Origin: a virus | Virus record (IMG/VR): IMGVR_UViG_3300046683_000248 | Span: 1 to 20,785 of that record | Direction: 5' to 3' (one strand) | Length of the DNA: 20,785 nucleotides | Shown: positions 5,521-11,520 of the stretch, piece by piece | Numbering within the stretch: the first letter of the stretch is position 1 | How the letters are laid out: every line of letters begins with the position of its first letter | Translations under genes and position numbers: made by a program | Notes under the pieces: generated by a model | What the model was told of the DNA's origin: nothing | Database searches by the model: none | Seen by the model: only the letters and a program-made list of their open reading frames with translations

Positions 5521-5529
5521 TTGTCCACA
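5521..5529 (+). promoter_or_regulatory. DnaA box TTGTCCACA
   Basis: TTGTCCACA equals the DnaA box consensus known for Mycobacterium and Streptomyces. It is the only perfect copy I noticed, in a locally AT-richer part of the immunity control region and 4 bp from the first TGGGA repeat. A single box may mean host DnaA control of early transcription rather than an origin. Confidence 0.5.
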
Positions 5530-5532
5530 GTT

Positions 5533-5566
5533 TGGGACTCGTTGGGAATGACTGGGAGTAATGGGG
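5533..5566 (+). repeat. Helically phased TGGGA repeats
   Basis: TGGGA starts at 5533, 5543 and 5553, with TGGGG at 5562, giving 10-bp spacing and the same helix face. The last unit is part of TGGGGTTAAC, which recurs at 7523-7532 beside attP. TGGGG and TGGGA recur with 10-bp spacing at 7564 and 7574. A shared binding site for the HTH protein or repressor is likely. Confidence 0.55.
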
Positions 5567-5644
5567 TTAACTGTGTGTAGGGCGGGCTACAAGTCCCCCG
5601 GCCAACACCGCCGCACCCGGTGCAACGAAGGACAGGAGGCGGGC

Positions 5645-6076
5645 ATGGCGACGGCGCCACGCGGTGACTTAGCGTCATCGACGGACATGGATGACCTCGC
5701 CGCCGCGCTCGAACGAGCTGCGACGGGCATGACACAGAGCGCGTTGGTGCGGACCACCGGCCTGTCGGCGCGCACCCTGCGCCAGTTGATGGACCCGGAC
5801 ACCACCCGGGTGTTCGGGCGACCCACCCTCAACAAGTTGGACAAGGCGTTCGGGTGGGCCGACGGCACCGCCTGGCGGGCCTACCGCCGCGGCCAGGCCC
5901 CACCGGACCGGGCCGCCGAGGTGGCCGCCGAAGCCCTCAGTCTGATCGAGGAACGCTTTGCAGCACTGGCGGCGGAGCCCCCGTGGGTTGCCGAATGGCT
6001 CGACGCAGGGCGCTCATTGTCGCCCCGAGATCGAGCCCTGGCCTTGCAGTTCGTTCGTCGCCTCGGGGAGGGCTGA
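5645..6076 (+). CDS. HTH immunity-repressor candidate
   Basis: A 143-residue plus-strand protein. A Cro/CI-like helix-turn-helix lies at about 28-72 (MTQSALVRTTGLSARTLRQLMD, then RPTLNKLDKAFGW), followed by a helical region with SLIEERFAALAAE and a short C-terminal domain. It is one of only two supported plus-strand genes, transcribed divergently from the early operon, which is the classical position of a lysogeny repressor. ATG at 5645 has AGGAGG 5 nt upstream; an upstream in-frame ATG at 5561 lacks a comparable site and would run into the DnaA-box region. No peptidase motif for SOS autocleavage is apparent. The 3' end overlaps a minus-strand gene by 140 bp. Confidence 0.8.
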   Translation: MATAPRGDLASSTDMDDLAAALERAATGMTQSALVRTTGLSARTLRQLMDPDTTRVFGRPTLNKLDKAFGWADGTAWRAYRRGQAPPDRAAEVAAEALSLIEERFAALAAEPPWVAEWLDAGRSLSPRDRALALQFVRRLGEG

Positions 6077-6251
6077 ACATCAGGTCGTGGAGCCCGTCGG
6101 CGAGGTGGTCGGCGTAGTCGGGGTCGGCGGCCCACGCCGTCAGGTAGTAGTCGCGCACCACCTGGGCGCAGAACCACACGACATCGCCGGCCCCTTCGGG
6201 GTACGGGATGACGACCGGTTCGGGCGGGTCGTCGGCGCGGTCCACGGTCAT
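5937..6251 (-). CDS. Hypothetical protein overlapping the repressor gene tail-to-tail
   Basis: A 104-residue protein, MTVDRADDPPEPVVIPYPEG at the start, then DVVWFCAQVVRDYYLTAWAADPDYADHLADGL, which reads like a genuine helical domain. ATG at 6251 has GAGAGGGG about 5 nt upstream. Nothing else explains 6077-6251, so I accept it, but residues beyond about 60 are antisense to the repressor C terminus (140-bp convergent overlap) and look like lower-complexity shadow sequence. It lies 87 bp downstream of the integrase, behind a hairpin, on the same strand. No family is recognised. The overlap could allow transcriptional interference between integrase-side transcription and the repressor. Confidence 0.6.
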   Translation of the reverse strand: MTVDRADDPPEPVVIPYPEGAGDVVWFCAQVVRDYYLTAWAADPDYADHLADGLHDLMFSPPRGDERTARPGLDLGATMSALRRAIRQPTGAPPPVLQSVPRSD

Positions 6252-6298
6252 GTTGCCCCTCTCGGTGGTGCACCCCTCGCCGACCGCCCCCGGCCCCC

Positions 6299-6320
6299 GG
6301 CCGTTTACCCCGGAACGGCC
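6299..6320. terminator. Hairpin downstream of integrase
   Basis: GGCCGTT at 6299-6305 pairs perfectly with AACGGCC at 6314-6320 across an 8-nt loop. It begins 18 nt after the integrase stop on the minus strand. There is no T-run, so it is either a GC-type actinobacterial terminator or an RNA stability element. Confidence 0.45.
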
Positions 6321-6338
6321 CCAACTTAGCCGCGGCGG

Positions 6339-7331
6339 TCAGGCCCGACGACCTCGGCGCGACCCCAACTCGTCGGGGGCGGCGTCGACGACGTCGAAGT
6401 AGCGGTCGATGCCGGCTTCGGCTTCCTCGTCGGCCAGGTAGCGGCGCGGCATCCGGTGATCGGACCAGCCGCCGATCACCTCCAACCCCAACACGTCACC
6501 GCGGCTGGCCCGCAGGTACTGGGCGACGAACCCGCGCCGCAACTGGTGCGGGGACACGTCGACCCCGGTGGCCTTGGCGGCCCGTTTCATGACGTCGCGG
6601 ATCGCTTGGGTGGTGAGGCGGCCGTCGCGGTCGCTGGTGTGGCCGATGCGACCCATGAACAACGGGCCGGGCAGCCGACCCCGTCGCCGCAGGTAGCGCT
6701 CGAGGAGGTGTTGGGTTTCGGGGTGGACCGGCACCATGCGCGGCTCGGCGGTCTTGGTGTTGTCGGCGGCCAGGCGGATCACCTTGCGGCCGGTGGTGCC
6801 CCAGTCCATGACGTCGGCCAGGTCGATGCCGCACAGCTCGCCGACCCGCAACCCGGACCGCCACATCAGCGACACCATCGCCGCGTTGCGGCGACCGGCG
6901 GTGTCGGTCCCGAAGTGGTCCATCAGTTTCTCGATCTCGTCGGGCTTGGCGGCCCGGGTCGCCGGCTTGGACGACACGTAGGGGGCTTTGATGCCGAGCA
7001 TCGGGTCGGTCCGCAAGATGCCGCCACCGCGGCGGTCGTCGCGGTGGCGGGGCCGCGCCGGGCGCGACGCCCAGGCGTAGAACCCGGTGACGAGCTGCCA
7101 GTCCTTGCGGCGGGTCGACGGGGCGATGCCGGCTTCGCGGCGGGCGTCGAGGAAGGCGCGTAGGTCGCGGTGGCCGGCGCCGCGCACGGTGGTGTGGGTG
7201 TCGGCGCACCAGCGGGCCCACCGGTTGAGGGCCGAGATGGCGACGGCGCGGCCGTGGGGTGACCAGTCCTGGTCGTCGAGGTAGTCGGCGACGTCGAGGT
7301 CGAGGGGGCCTTGGGCTGGTGTGCGGGGCAT
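6339..7331 (-). CDS. int: Tyrosine recombinase integrase
   Basis: A 330-residue phage integrase. The N-terminal core-binding (SAM-like) domain spans about 10-120 and the catalytic domain about 125-315. Catalytic residues are R162 in SGLRVGEL, a likely K193 in NTKTAEPR, H262 and R265 in PHQLRRGF, W289 in GGWSDHR, and nucleophile Y298 in RRYLADEE. The ATG at 7331 has GGAGA 7 nt upstream; a TTG-started extension to 7370 lacks a site. The tRNA-Gly-derived attP core lies about 120 bp upstream, with a long hairpin between. The protein lacks a recognisable N-terminal arm-binding extension of the lambda type, being short before the core-binding domain. It should catalyse integration at tRNA-Gly(GCC), with the small HTH protein as possible excisionase. 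Confidence 0.93.
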   Translation of the reverse strand: MPRTPAQGPLDLDVADYLDDQDWSPHGRAVAISALNRWARWCADTHTTVRGAGHRDLRAFLDARREAGIAPSTRRKDWQLVTGFYAWASRPARPRHRDDRRGGGILRTDPMLGIKAPYVSSKPATRAAKPDEIEKLMDHFGTDTAGRRNAAMVSLMWRSGLRVGELCGIDLADVMDWGTTGRKVIRLAADNTKTAEPRMVPVHPETQHLLERYLRRRGRLPGPLFMGRIGHTSDRDGRLTTQAIRDVMKRAAKATGVDVSPHQLRRGFVAQYLRASRGDVLGLEVIGGWSDHRMPRRYLADEEAEAGIDRYFDVVDAAPDELGSRRGRRA

Positions 7332-7409
7332 GGGTTTCTCCGATCGTGGGTGAGGGTCGAACGCCTGCAAAGTGAGGTGCTGGACCCGTTTTCTGCCCCT
7401 GCCCCGGTC

Positions 7410-7445
7410 CCCCTGGTAGATGGCCTTTGTGCCATCTACCAGGGG
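7410..7445. repeat. 15-bp perfect stem-loop between int and attP
   Basis: CCCCTGGTAGATGGC (7410-7424) and its exact complement GCCATCTACCAGGGG (7431-7445) enclose a 6-nt loop. It is the strongest hairpin in the window, lies 4 bp from the tRNA-like CCA end and 78 bp upstream of the integrase start. There is no T-run on either side. Options are a terminator shielding int, an accessory recombination site, or an int leader control hairpin. Confidence 0.75.
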
Positions 7446-7448
7446 TTA

Positions 7449-7496
7449 TGGAGCGGACGACGGGATTCGAACCCGCGACCCTCACCTTGGCAAGGT
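7449..7496 (-). other. attP: attP core: 3' half of tRNA-Gly(GCC)
   Basis: On the minus strand this reads the 3' half of a tRNA-Gly: anticodon loop TTGCCAA (anticodon GCC), variable region, T-arm GCGGGTTCGAATCCCGT, acceptor CGTCCGC, discriminator T and an encoded CCA. The anticodon stem is no longer paired on its 5' side (CGACC against GGTGA), and no D-arm or 5' acceptor strand follows beyond 7500. It is therefore not a functional tRNA but the phage copy of the host attachment site, sited next to the integrase as expected. About 47 bp should be identical to attB. Confidence 0.85.
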
Positions 7497-7509
7497 CGAT
7501 GGCGCGAAA

Positions 7510-7592
7510 TGTTCCGACGTCCTGGGGTTAACCGGACACTACCAGGAACAACATCCGAGTCAATGGGGACCGATGGGAACATTTAGTGTCCG
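7510..7592. promoter_or_regulatory. Candidate integrase/excisionase arm sites beside attP
   Basis: Short repeats flank the core on its right: TGTTCC at 7510-7515 and GGAACA at 7545-7550 and 7576-7581, plus CGGACACT (7533-7540) inverted as AGTGTCCG (7585-7592). TGGGG/TGGGA at 7564 and 7574 echo the phased repeats of the immunity region. Roles as arm-type or excisionase sites are inferred from position. Confidence 0.45.
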
Positions 7593-7610
7593 CATGGTGA
7601 CGTGCGCGGG

Positions 7611-7623
7611 TAGCGTCACCGGC
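7611..7623 (+). promoter_or_regulatory. Possible leaderless promoter (-10 TAGCGT)
   Basis: TAGCGT at 7611-7616 lies 7 nt before the ATG at 7624, the spacing of actinobacterial leaderless transcripts (TANNNT box, RNA starting at the A of ATG). No Shine-Dalgarno sequence is present. It also overlaps an inverted repeat GTGACG/CGTCAC (7597-7602 and 7614-7619), a possible operator. Confidence 0.45.
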
Positions 7624-7785
7624 ATGCGTGATTACGGACAAGGGTTCCTCGCCGCGGTGGCCCTGGTCGCCGTCCTCGCGGTCTACGTGGTGGCAGGTCC
7701 GGTGGCTGGCACGGTCGTCGCGGTCCTCGGGATGCTCGGGGTGATCATCGTCCTGTTGACCCGGATCGCTCACCGCCAGCCATGA
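7624..7785 (+). CDS. Small two-helix membrane protein (lysogeny accessory candidate)
   Basis: A 53-residue protein that is almost entirely two transmembrane helices: about 8-25 (FLAAVALVAVLAVYVVAG) and 28-47 (AGTVVAVLGMLGVIIVLLTR), with a short basic end (RIAHRQP). It lies between attP and the lysis genes but on the opposite strand, so in an integrated prophage it would sit just inside one attachment site and be readable while late genes are silent. ATG at 7624 is chosen because a TAGCGT box lies at leaderless spacing; an in-frame ATG at 7594 is possible. Its stop is 1 nt from the stop of the convergent 51-residue gene. Candidates are a superinfection-exclusion protein or an antiholin; neither is proven. 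Confidence 0.65.
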   Translation: MRDYGQGFLAAVALVAVLAVYVVAGPVAGTVVAVLGMLGVIIVLLTRIAHRQP

Positions 7786-7786
7786 T

Positions 7787-7942
7787 CTAGCGGTCGGCGT
7801 CGTCGGCGTAGAGCTGGTCGATGGCGGTGCGGATCGGGTGCGGGTCGTCGGGGTCGGCGTGTTCCCGGATCCAGATCAGGGATCGTCGGGAAAGGATGTG
7901 ATCTTCCCGCCACTCGTGACTTATCAACGGGTGTAGCTCCAC
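7787..7942 (-). CDS. Small acidic hypothetical protein at the end of the lysis operon
   Basis: A 51-residue protein with GTG at 7942 and GGGAGG 7 nt upstream. It starts MELHPLISHEWREDHILSRR and continues with an acidic, Asp/His/Pro-containing segment (HADPDDPHPIRTAIDQL) ending DDADR. No membrane segment or family is seen. It is the last gene of the late minus-strand operon, 55 nt after the holin candidate, and its stop faces that of the plus-strand membrane gene with a single base between them. Good ribosome-binding site and GC-rich codon ends support it as coding. Confidence 0.65.
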   Translation of the reverse strand: MELHPLISHEWREDHILSRRSLIWIREHADPDDPHPIRTAIDQLYADDADR

Positions 7943-7997
7943 GACGACGCCTCCCGGGTTGGGGCGTCCGGGGGTCTGGGGGCGCTACGGCTGGGTA

Positions 7998-8282
7998 TCA
8001 GTTTCCCACGCCGCCGGGTGGCTCGGGGGGACCATCCGGCGGCGGCCCCGGCTTGCGGCGGCGCCAGCCGGGCCGCACCAACAGCTCGTTGACGGCGACG
8101 TAGGCGATCAACCCGACCGCGGTGCAGACCTCGGACGCGGTCAGGGTGTCGAGGACGTCGAACGCCATCAGCATCGTGATCGTGGCTTGGCTCAGTCCGA
8201 AGATGATCCAGACCCACAAGGTGGCGTCGGCCCGGTAGACGCGGTGACGCGGGTCGAGGATCTCGGCGTCGTCGAGGTCCAT
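7998..8282 (-). CDS. Holin candidate with two transmembrane helices
   Basis: A 94-residue protein directly after the endolysin and a 29-residue membrane peptide. Two hydrophobic helices at about 21-43 (TLWVWIIFGLSQATITMLMAF) and 50-69 (SEVCTAVGLIAYVAVNELLV) are followed by a basic cluster (RRRK at 74-77) and a Pro/Gly-rich tail. Acidic N terminus, two helices and charged C terminus are the layout of class II holins, which form the membrane lesions that release endolysin. ATG at 8282 is 4 nt after the previous stop. The pairing with an amidase supports the role; sequence family not recognised. Confidence 0.72.
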   Translation of the reverse strand: MDLDDAEILDPRHRVYRADATLWVWIIFGLSQATITMLMAFDVLDTLTASEVCTAVGLIAYVAVNELLVRPGWRRRKPGPPPDGPPEPPGGVGN

Positions 8283-8286
8283 CGGG

Positions 8287-8376
8287 TCATGGTCCGCGGC
8301 GGACCAACCCCACGAGGTAGGCGGCGGCGATGATGCCGACTTCGACGATGAGTATCCAGGACTGTGACTCGGACAT
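8287..8376 (-). CDS. 29-residue single-span membrane peptide
   Basis: MSESQSWILIVEVGIIAAAY begins this 29-residue peptide, which continues LVGLVRRGP: one transmembrane helix (about 7-25) with a basic C-terminal end, so N-out/C-in topology is likely. ATG at 8376 has GCGAGGTG 2-4 nt upstream, and it sits 11 nt after the endolysin stop and 4 nt before the holin candidate. Such tiny proteins are easily missed by gene callers. A holin regulator or pinholin-like partner is plausible. Confidence 0.65.
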   Translation of the reverse strand: MSESQSWILIVEVGIIAAAYLVGLVRRGP

Positions 8377-8387
8377 CACACCTCGCT

Positions 8388-9242
8388 TCAGGTCGGTGGC
8401 TGGTTGACGAAGACGGCGGCGACGAGCATGTCGTAGTCGTAGTCGGACAGTTCGACGGGTGGCCCGTAGGCGCGTTCGAACACGATGGGTTCGTCGTCGT
8501 TGGTGGCGTAGTGGCGGAACCCGGGGCCGATGAGGGTGGCGCCGCGGCCGGGTGCGGTGACGTGGAGCATGGTGTCGACCTCCGACAGATCAGGTGGCGG
8601 CGGGGTGCCGGCACGCCTCGAGCATTCGGCCCGGATGTCCTCGAGCGCCCATGTCCCCGAGCTGGTGACCGACCGGGGTTGCCAGGGTCCTTCGACGGTG
8701 TCGGCGGTGGCCGGGTCGATCTTTCGGTCGGTCCAGCCAGGGCAGTCGCCATCGCCGAGGGCGTGGCTGAAGACGTCGGTCGGCAGGTTCCCGAACAGTT
8801 CGTTGAGGGCGTTCGACCCGGCGAAGTAGGCGTCGATCTGGACGGTGGGCCACGGCTCGACGCCGGTCCCGGCGTTCGCGGCTTCGATGGCGAATGTCGT
8901 CGAGTTCGCCGAATCGGTCTTGACGGTGCCGCGGGACAGGGTGAGCGGGCCACCCTTGCCGGCCGTGTTCGCGGCGCCGGCGGCGATGGGCCAGAACGTC
9001 CCGGTGCGGTCGAGGAGGAGGTTGCCGACCGGGGCGTCGGGACATCCGTCGATCATGTAAGACAAGTCGTTGGCGGGGCTTGTCTGGCTGGCGGTGTGAT
9101 GCCACTGGACACCGAGCGGCGGCGCCGCGAATCCGCCGCTCGACCGGGCCCTGGTTTGCCAGCCGGCCGTCGTCGAGTTCTCGGCGACCGTGCAGCCGGC
9201 GGCCGTCAGGACGTCCAACAGCTCGACGTAGTAGATGCTCAC
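8388..9242 (-). CDS. Endolysin, N-acetylmuramoyl-L-alanine amidase (Amidase_2)
   Basis: A 284-residue lysin. The amidase/PGRP fold covers about 40-180: VQWHHTAS with zinc ligand H48 or H49, TTFAIEAANAG with E120 in the catalytic neighbourhood, then FSHALGDGDCPGWTDRKIDP with second ligand H160, the D165/C167 region and K174 in the usual H...RKxDP motif. It cuts the amide between MurNAc and L-Ala in the wall. The C-terminal 60-70 residues (from about 215) form a separate segment without a recognised cell-wall binding motif. GTG at 9242 overlaps the 68-residue gene stop (GTGA). No signal peptide, so export depends on the holin genes downstream. Confidence 0.87.
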   Translation of the reverse strand: MSIYYVELLDVLTAAGCTVAENSTTAGWQTRARSSGGFAAPPLGVQWHHTASQTSPANDLSYMIDGCPDAPVGNLLLDRTGTFWPIAAGAANTAGKGGPLTLSRGTVKTDSANSTTFAIEAANAGTGVEPWPTVQIDAYFAGSNALNELFGNLPTDVFSHALGDGDCPGWTDRKIDPATADTVEGPWQPRSVTSSGTWALEDIRAECSRRAGTPPPPDLSEVDTMLHVTAPGRGATLIGPGFRHYATNDDEPIVFERAYGPPVELSDYDYDMLVAAVFVNQPPT

Positions 9243-9445
9243 GACGCGCCTTGCCGGTGGAGCCAGGCCAACAGGACGGCGATGATCTGGATGAGTGACC
9301 CGCGGTCGGCCGGGGACAGGTCGTCCCAGTCGGCGATCTCGAACCCGTCGTCGCGGCGCAGCCGATGTAAACGCCGGGCGACCTGTTCGGGGTCTGCCGG
9401 CGCCGTGTCGAACGCGTCAAGCGGGTCGAAATCGCCGAACGTCAC
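9239..9445 (-). CDS. Small acidic protein upstream of the lysin
   Basis: A 68-residue protein starting with GTG at 9445 (VTFGDFDPLDAFDTAPADP), overlapping the previous stop by 4 nt (GTGA), and ending in an overlap with the endolysin start. The C-terminal half (SPADRGSLIQIIAVLLAWLHRQGAS) contains a hydrophobic amphipathic helix that is too short and polar to be a confident membrane span. The double overlap strongly supports it as a coupled gene. Function unknown; it lies between tail-tip and lysis genes. Confidence 0.65.
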   Translation of the reverse strand: MTFGDFDPLDAFDTAPADPEQVARRLHRLRRDDGFEIADWDDLSPADRGSLIQIIAVLLAWLHRQGAS

Positions 9446-9705
9446 GGCGGGAACAGGGCTTGGACGGCGGACAGGATCTGGGCGTCGGAGATGACGGCTG
9501 GGTCTTTGCCGGGGTTGGGGACACCGGAGGCGACGGCGGACGCGTAGGCGTCGGCGAACCCGGGCGCCGCCGCGACGGTCCACTGGTGGTCGGATGCCCA
9601 CACCAGCGGGTTCTGCTCGAGGTCGAGCTCGGTCGATCCGCACGCCGCGAGACGCCGTTGGAAATCGACGTCGACGGCGAGGTCGGCCTGATCGGTGTAC
9701 GCCAT
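9442..9705 (-). CDS. Small conserved-looking late protein, tail-tip/lysis boundary
   Basis: An 87-residue protein, MAYTDQADLAVDVDFQRRLA at the start, with ILSAVQALFPP at the end and SDHQWTVAAAPGFADAY in the middle. The ATG at 9705 has an excellent AGGAGA 7 nt upstream, which decides it over upstream in-frame starts. The mix of Trp and Ala-rich helices resembles small structural proteins of unknown role encoded after tail genes in many phages. Its stop overlaps the next gene as GTGA. No specific function is assigned. Confidence 0.72.
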   Translation of the reverse strand: MAYTDQADLAVDVDFQRRLAACGSTELDLEQNPLVWASDHQWTVAAAPGFADAYASAVASGVPNPGKDPAVISDAQILSAVQALFPP

Positions 9706-9721
9706 CAGCGTTCTCCTGTGT

Positions 9722-10216
9722 TCATGGTCGGAACCACACCTGACCGACGGTCGAGGAGCCGGCGGCGTAACGGAGGAACCCGGTCCCGCCAACGCGGCGA
9801 GCCTCGACGATGACCGTGTTGACGACCCCCGGTGTGATCGTGAACTGTCCGGCCGCCCGGTACGACGTGAACCGGTTGGCGAACCCGGAATACAGCGCTT
9901 CTTGTCCGCCGGAGTTGCAGGTCGTGCGGAGGTAGTAGTCGCAGTCGGCGGTGACGCACTGGATGCCGGCGATGGTGATATCGACCAGGATCTTGGTCGA
10001 CCATGACGGCGGGATCGGCGTCGCGATGGAGATCCACGTCGCGTAGCTGGCGCCCGTGTTGGCGTCGATGTTGGTCGACCCGGCGGAACTGTTGAAGTAG
10101 CTACCGGCGGCGGCCCAGCCGTGGCAGAACACGAGGTCGGCGACGACGGCGTTCCCCCATGGCGACGTGATCAGCTCACCGGAGACAACCGGGGACGGCG
10201 AGGTGGGGATGGCCAT
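9722..10216 (-). CDS. Minor tail protein (tail-tip or fibre-like, putative)
   Basis: A 164-residue beta-rich protein starting MAIPTSPSPVVSGELITSPW, followed by GNAVVADLVF; this short Pro/Ser N terminus with ITSPWGNAV resembles the attachment segment of small tail fibre or tail-tip proteins. The body is Ser/Thr/Gly-rich with alternating hydrophobics and Cys at about 87, 92 and 100, as in jelly-roll-like receptor-binding domains. It overlaps the preceding gene by one base (TAATG). No catalytic motif is visible. Receptor binding is inferred from position at the end of the tail module. Confidence 0.65.
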   Translation of the reverse strand: MAIPTSPSPVVSGELITSPWGNAVVADLVFCHGWAAAGSYFNSSAGSTNIDANTGASYATWISIATPIPPSWSTKILVDITIAGIQCVTADCDYYLRTTCNSGGQEALYSGFANRFTSYRAAGQFTITPGVVNTVIVEARRVGGTGFLRYAAGSSTVGQVWFRP

Positions 10217-11520
10217 TAGACGAGAACCTCCGTGGAGACGAGCGCGGGTGTCGCCCACAGGGCGAGGTCCCATTGGGCTTGATCCCAGCGGCCGCCGACA
10301 GCGGCGAACGGGGCGGCGACGTCCAGGTTCAGCTGCAACGTCCAGGCGGACGGGGTGAGGTCGTGGGCGACACCGGTGGCGAAGTACTCGGCGTCGAACA
10401 CCGGGCCGCGGGGCGGCGGGTAGGTGAGCCGGCACCGGTAGCGGGACGGCCGGTAGACGTCGACGGTGGCCATCAGGTCGAGGGCGGCGTCGGTGGTGGC
10501 GGCGTCGAGTGACACGGACCGCACCCGCGGCGCCGTGGCGGACGCCCGGGTGTTGAGGATCCGCGAGGCGAACAAGGCGAGCGACGCGTCGTTCTGGGTG
10601 AGGAGATCGACCCGTTCGAACGGTTCGATGCCGTACTTGTTGATGCCGTCGGTGTCGTCGGCGACGACGGCGGTGGCGAGGTCACGGCCGATGATGGCCC
10701 GCGTCGCGATGTCGGCCCGATCGAAGGGCCGTTCCCACCGGGTGGGGCAGACATCGCCGGGGTCGACGTTGCCGATGGTGCCGTCGACCGGTGTGCCCGG
10801 GGTGTAGGTCTGCCAGTCGCGGGGACGGAACGCGATGCGGCCGTCGAGGTCGCCGAACACGGCGCCACCGGCGGAGTCGGCGACCTGGCCGAGGAGGTCG
10901 GCGACCTGGCCGCCGAGGTCGTCGGCGATCAAGGCTTCCGATGATGGGCGGATGTCGCGGGCCGCCGCGGACCACATGGCGGCGTCGAGGATGCGGGCCG
11001 TGCGGATGCTGGCCCATTCCCCGCCGTACCCCGCGGTGGCGGCCGGTTTCAAGGTGGCCCGGCCGACTTCGCCGAGGGCGTCGATGCAGGCCAGTTCGAC
11101 GGTGTCGACATCGACCGGTGAGTGGACGGGGGTCATGGCGTCGACGAACCCGCGGAACAGGACGCGACGCCCGTAGAGGGCGTGGTCGACGGAGATCCTC
11201 ACGGCCCGCCCGGGGCGGACGGTGAGCTCAGCGGGTGGGTCGGTGGTGTTGGGGTCGGCCCACCCCGACGTGTTGTCCACGACGATCGTGGCGGTGCCGG
11301 GGATGAACCGGTCGGTGGTGGCTTGGCGGCCGTACTCGCAGCGGGCCGAGAACGTGTCGCAGGTGATGTCATGCCATTCGGGTTCGTCGCCGGACCACAG
11401 GGCGGCCGGGTTGTCCCAGCGGGCGGTGTCCCACACCGCCGACGCGGTGACGGTGTCGCCGATGCCGAGTTCGATGACGGGCCGGGCCCGGTCCGTGAAC
11501 GTGAACGCGGCGAGAGTCAC
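10216..11520 (-). CDS. Minor tail protein (baseplate/tail-hub-like)
   Basis: A 434-residue protein directly after the tape measure. The N-terminal region has TASAVWDTARWDNPAALWSG, then CEYGRQATTDRFIPGTATIVVDNTSGWADP, a pattern frequent in actinophage minor tail proteins; the C terminus returns to W-D-x-A-x-W motifs (RWDQAQWDLALWA). The middle, about 100-380, looks like mixed alpha/beta tail-hub domains. GTG at 11520 overlaps the tape-measure stop (GTGA). A longer frame reaching 12570 is open, but its extra part is antiframe shadow of the tape measure (Arg/Gly-rich), so the GTG is preferred. It probably forms the distal tail cap or hub. Confidence 0.8.
   Translation of the reverse strand: MTLAAFTFTDRARPVIELGIGDTVTASAVWDTARWDNPAALWSGDEPEWHDITCDTFSARCEYGRQATTDRFIPGTATIVVDNTSGWADPNTTDPPAELTVRPGRAVRISVDHALYGRRVLFRGFVDAMTPVHSPVDVDTVELACIDALGEVGRATLKPAATAGYGGEWASIRTARILDAAMWSAAARDIRPSSEALIADDLGGQVADLLGQVADSAGGAVFGDLDGRIAFRPRDWQTYTPGTPVDGTIGNVDPGDVCPTRWERPFDRADIATRAIIGRDLATAVVADDTDGINKYGIEPFERVDLLTQNDASLALFASRILNTRASATAPRVRSVSLDAATTDAALDLMATVDVYRPSRYRCRLTYPPPRGPVFDAEYFATGVAHDLTPSAWTLQLNLDVAAPFAAVGGRWDQAQWDLALWATPALVSTEVLV

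Larger units (their letters stand above)
5424..5644. promoter_or_regulatory. Divergent immunity control region
   Basis: This 221-bp gap separates the leftward early operon from the rightward repressor gene, so it should hold both promoters and their operators. It is less GC-rich in its middle (about 5505-5580). It contains a perfect actinobacterial-type DnaA box and phased TGGGA repeats, listed separately. I could not pick -35/-10 pairs with confidence on either strand. Confidence 0.7.

Noticed and set aside
7449-7530. Functional tRNA-Gly gene
   Set aside because: Only the 3' half is present; the 5' acceptor strand, D-arm and paired 5' anticodon stem are missing.
8364-9494. 376-codon plus-strand frame opposite the endolysin
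   Set aside because: Shadow of the amidase gene and neighbours; Gly/Arg/Val-rich, no motif and no ribosome-binding site.
11274-11282. Second DnaA-like site (TTGTCCACG)
   Set aside because: Lies inside the tail protein gene, deviates at the last base and stands alone; most likely chance.
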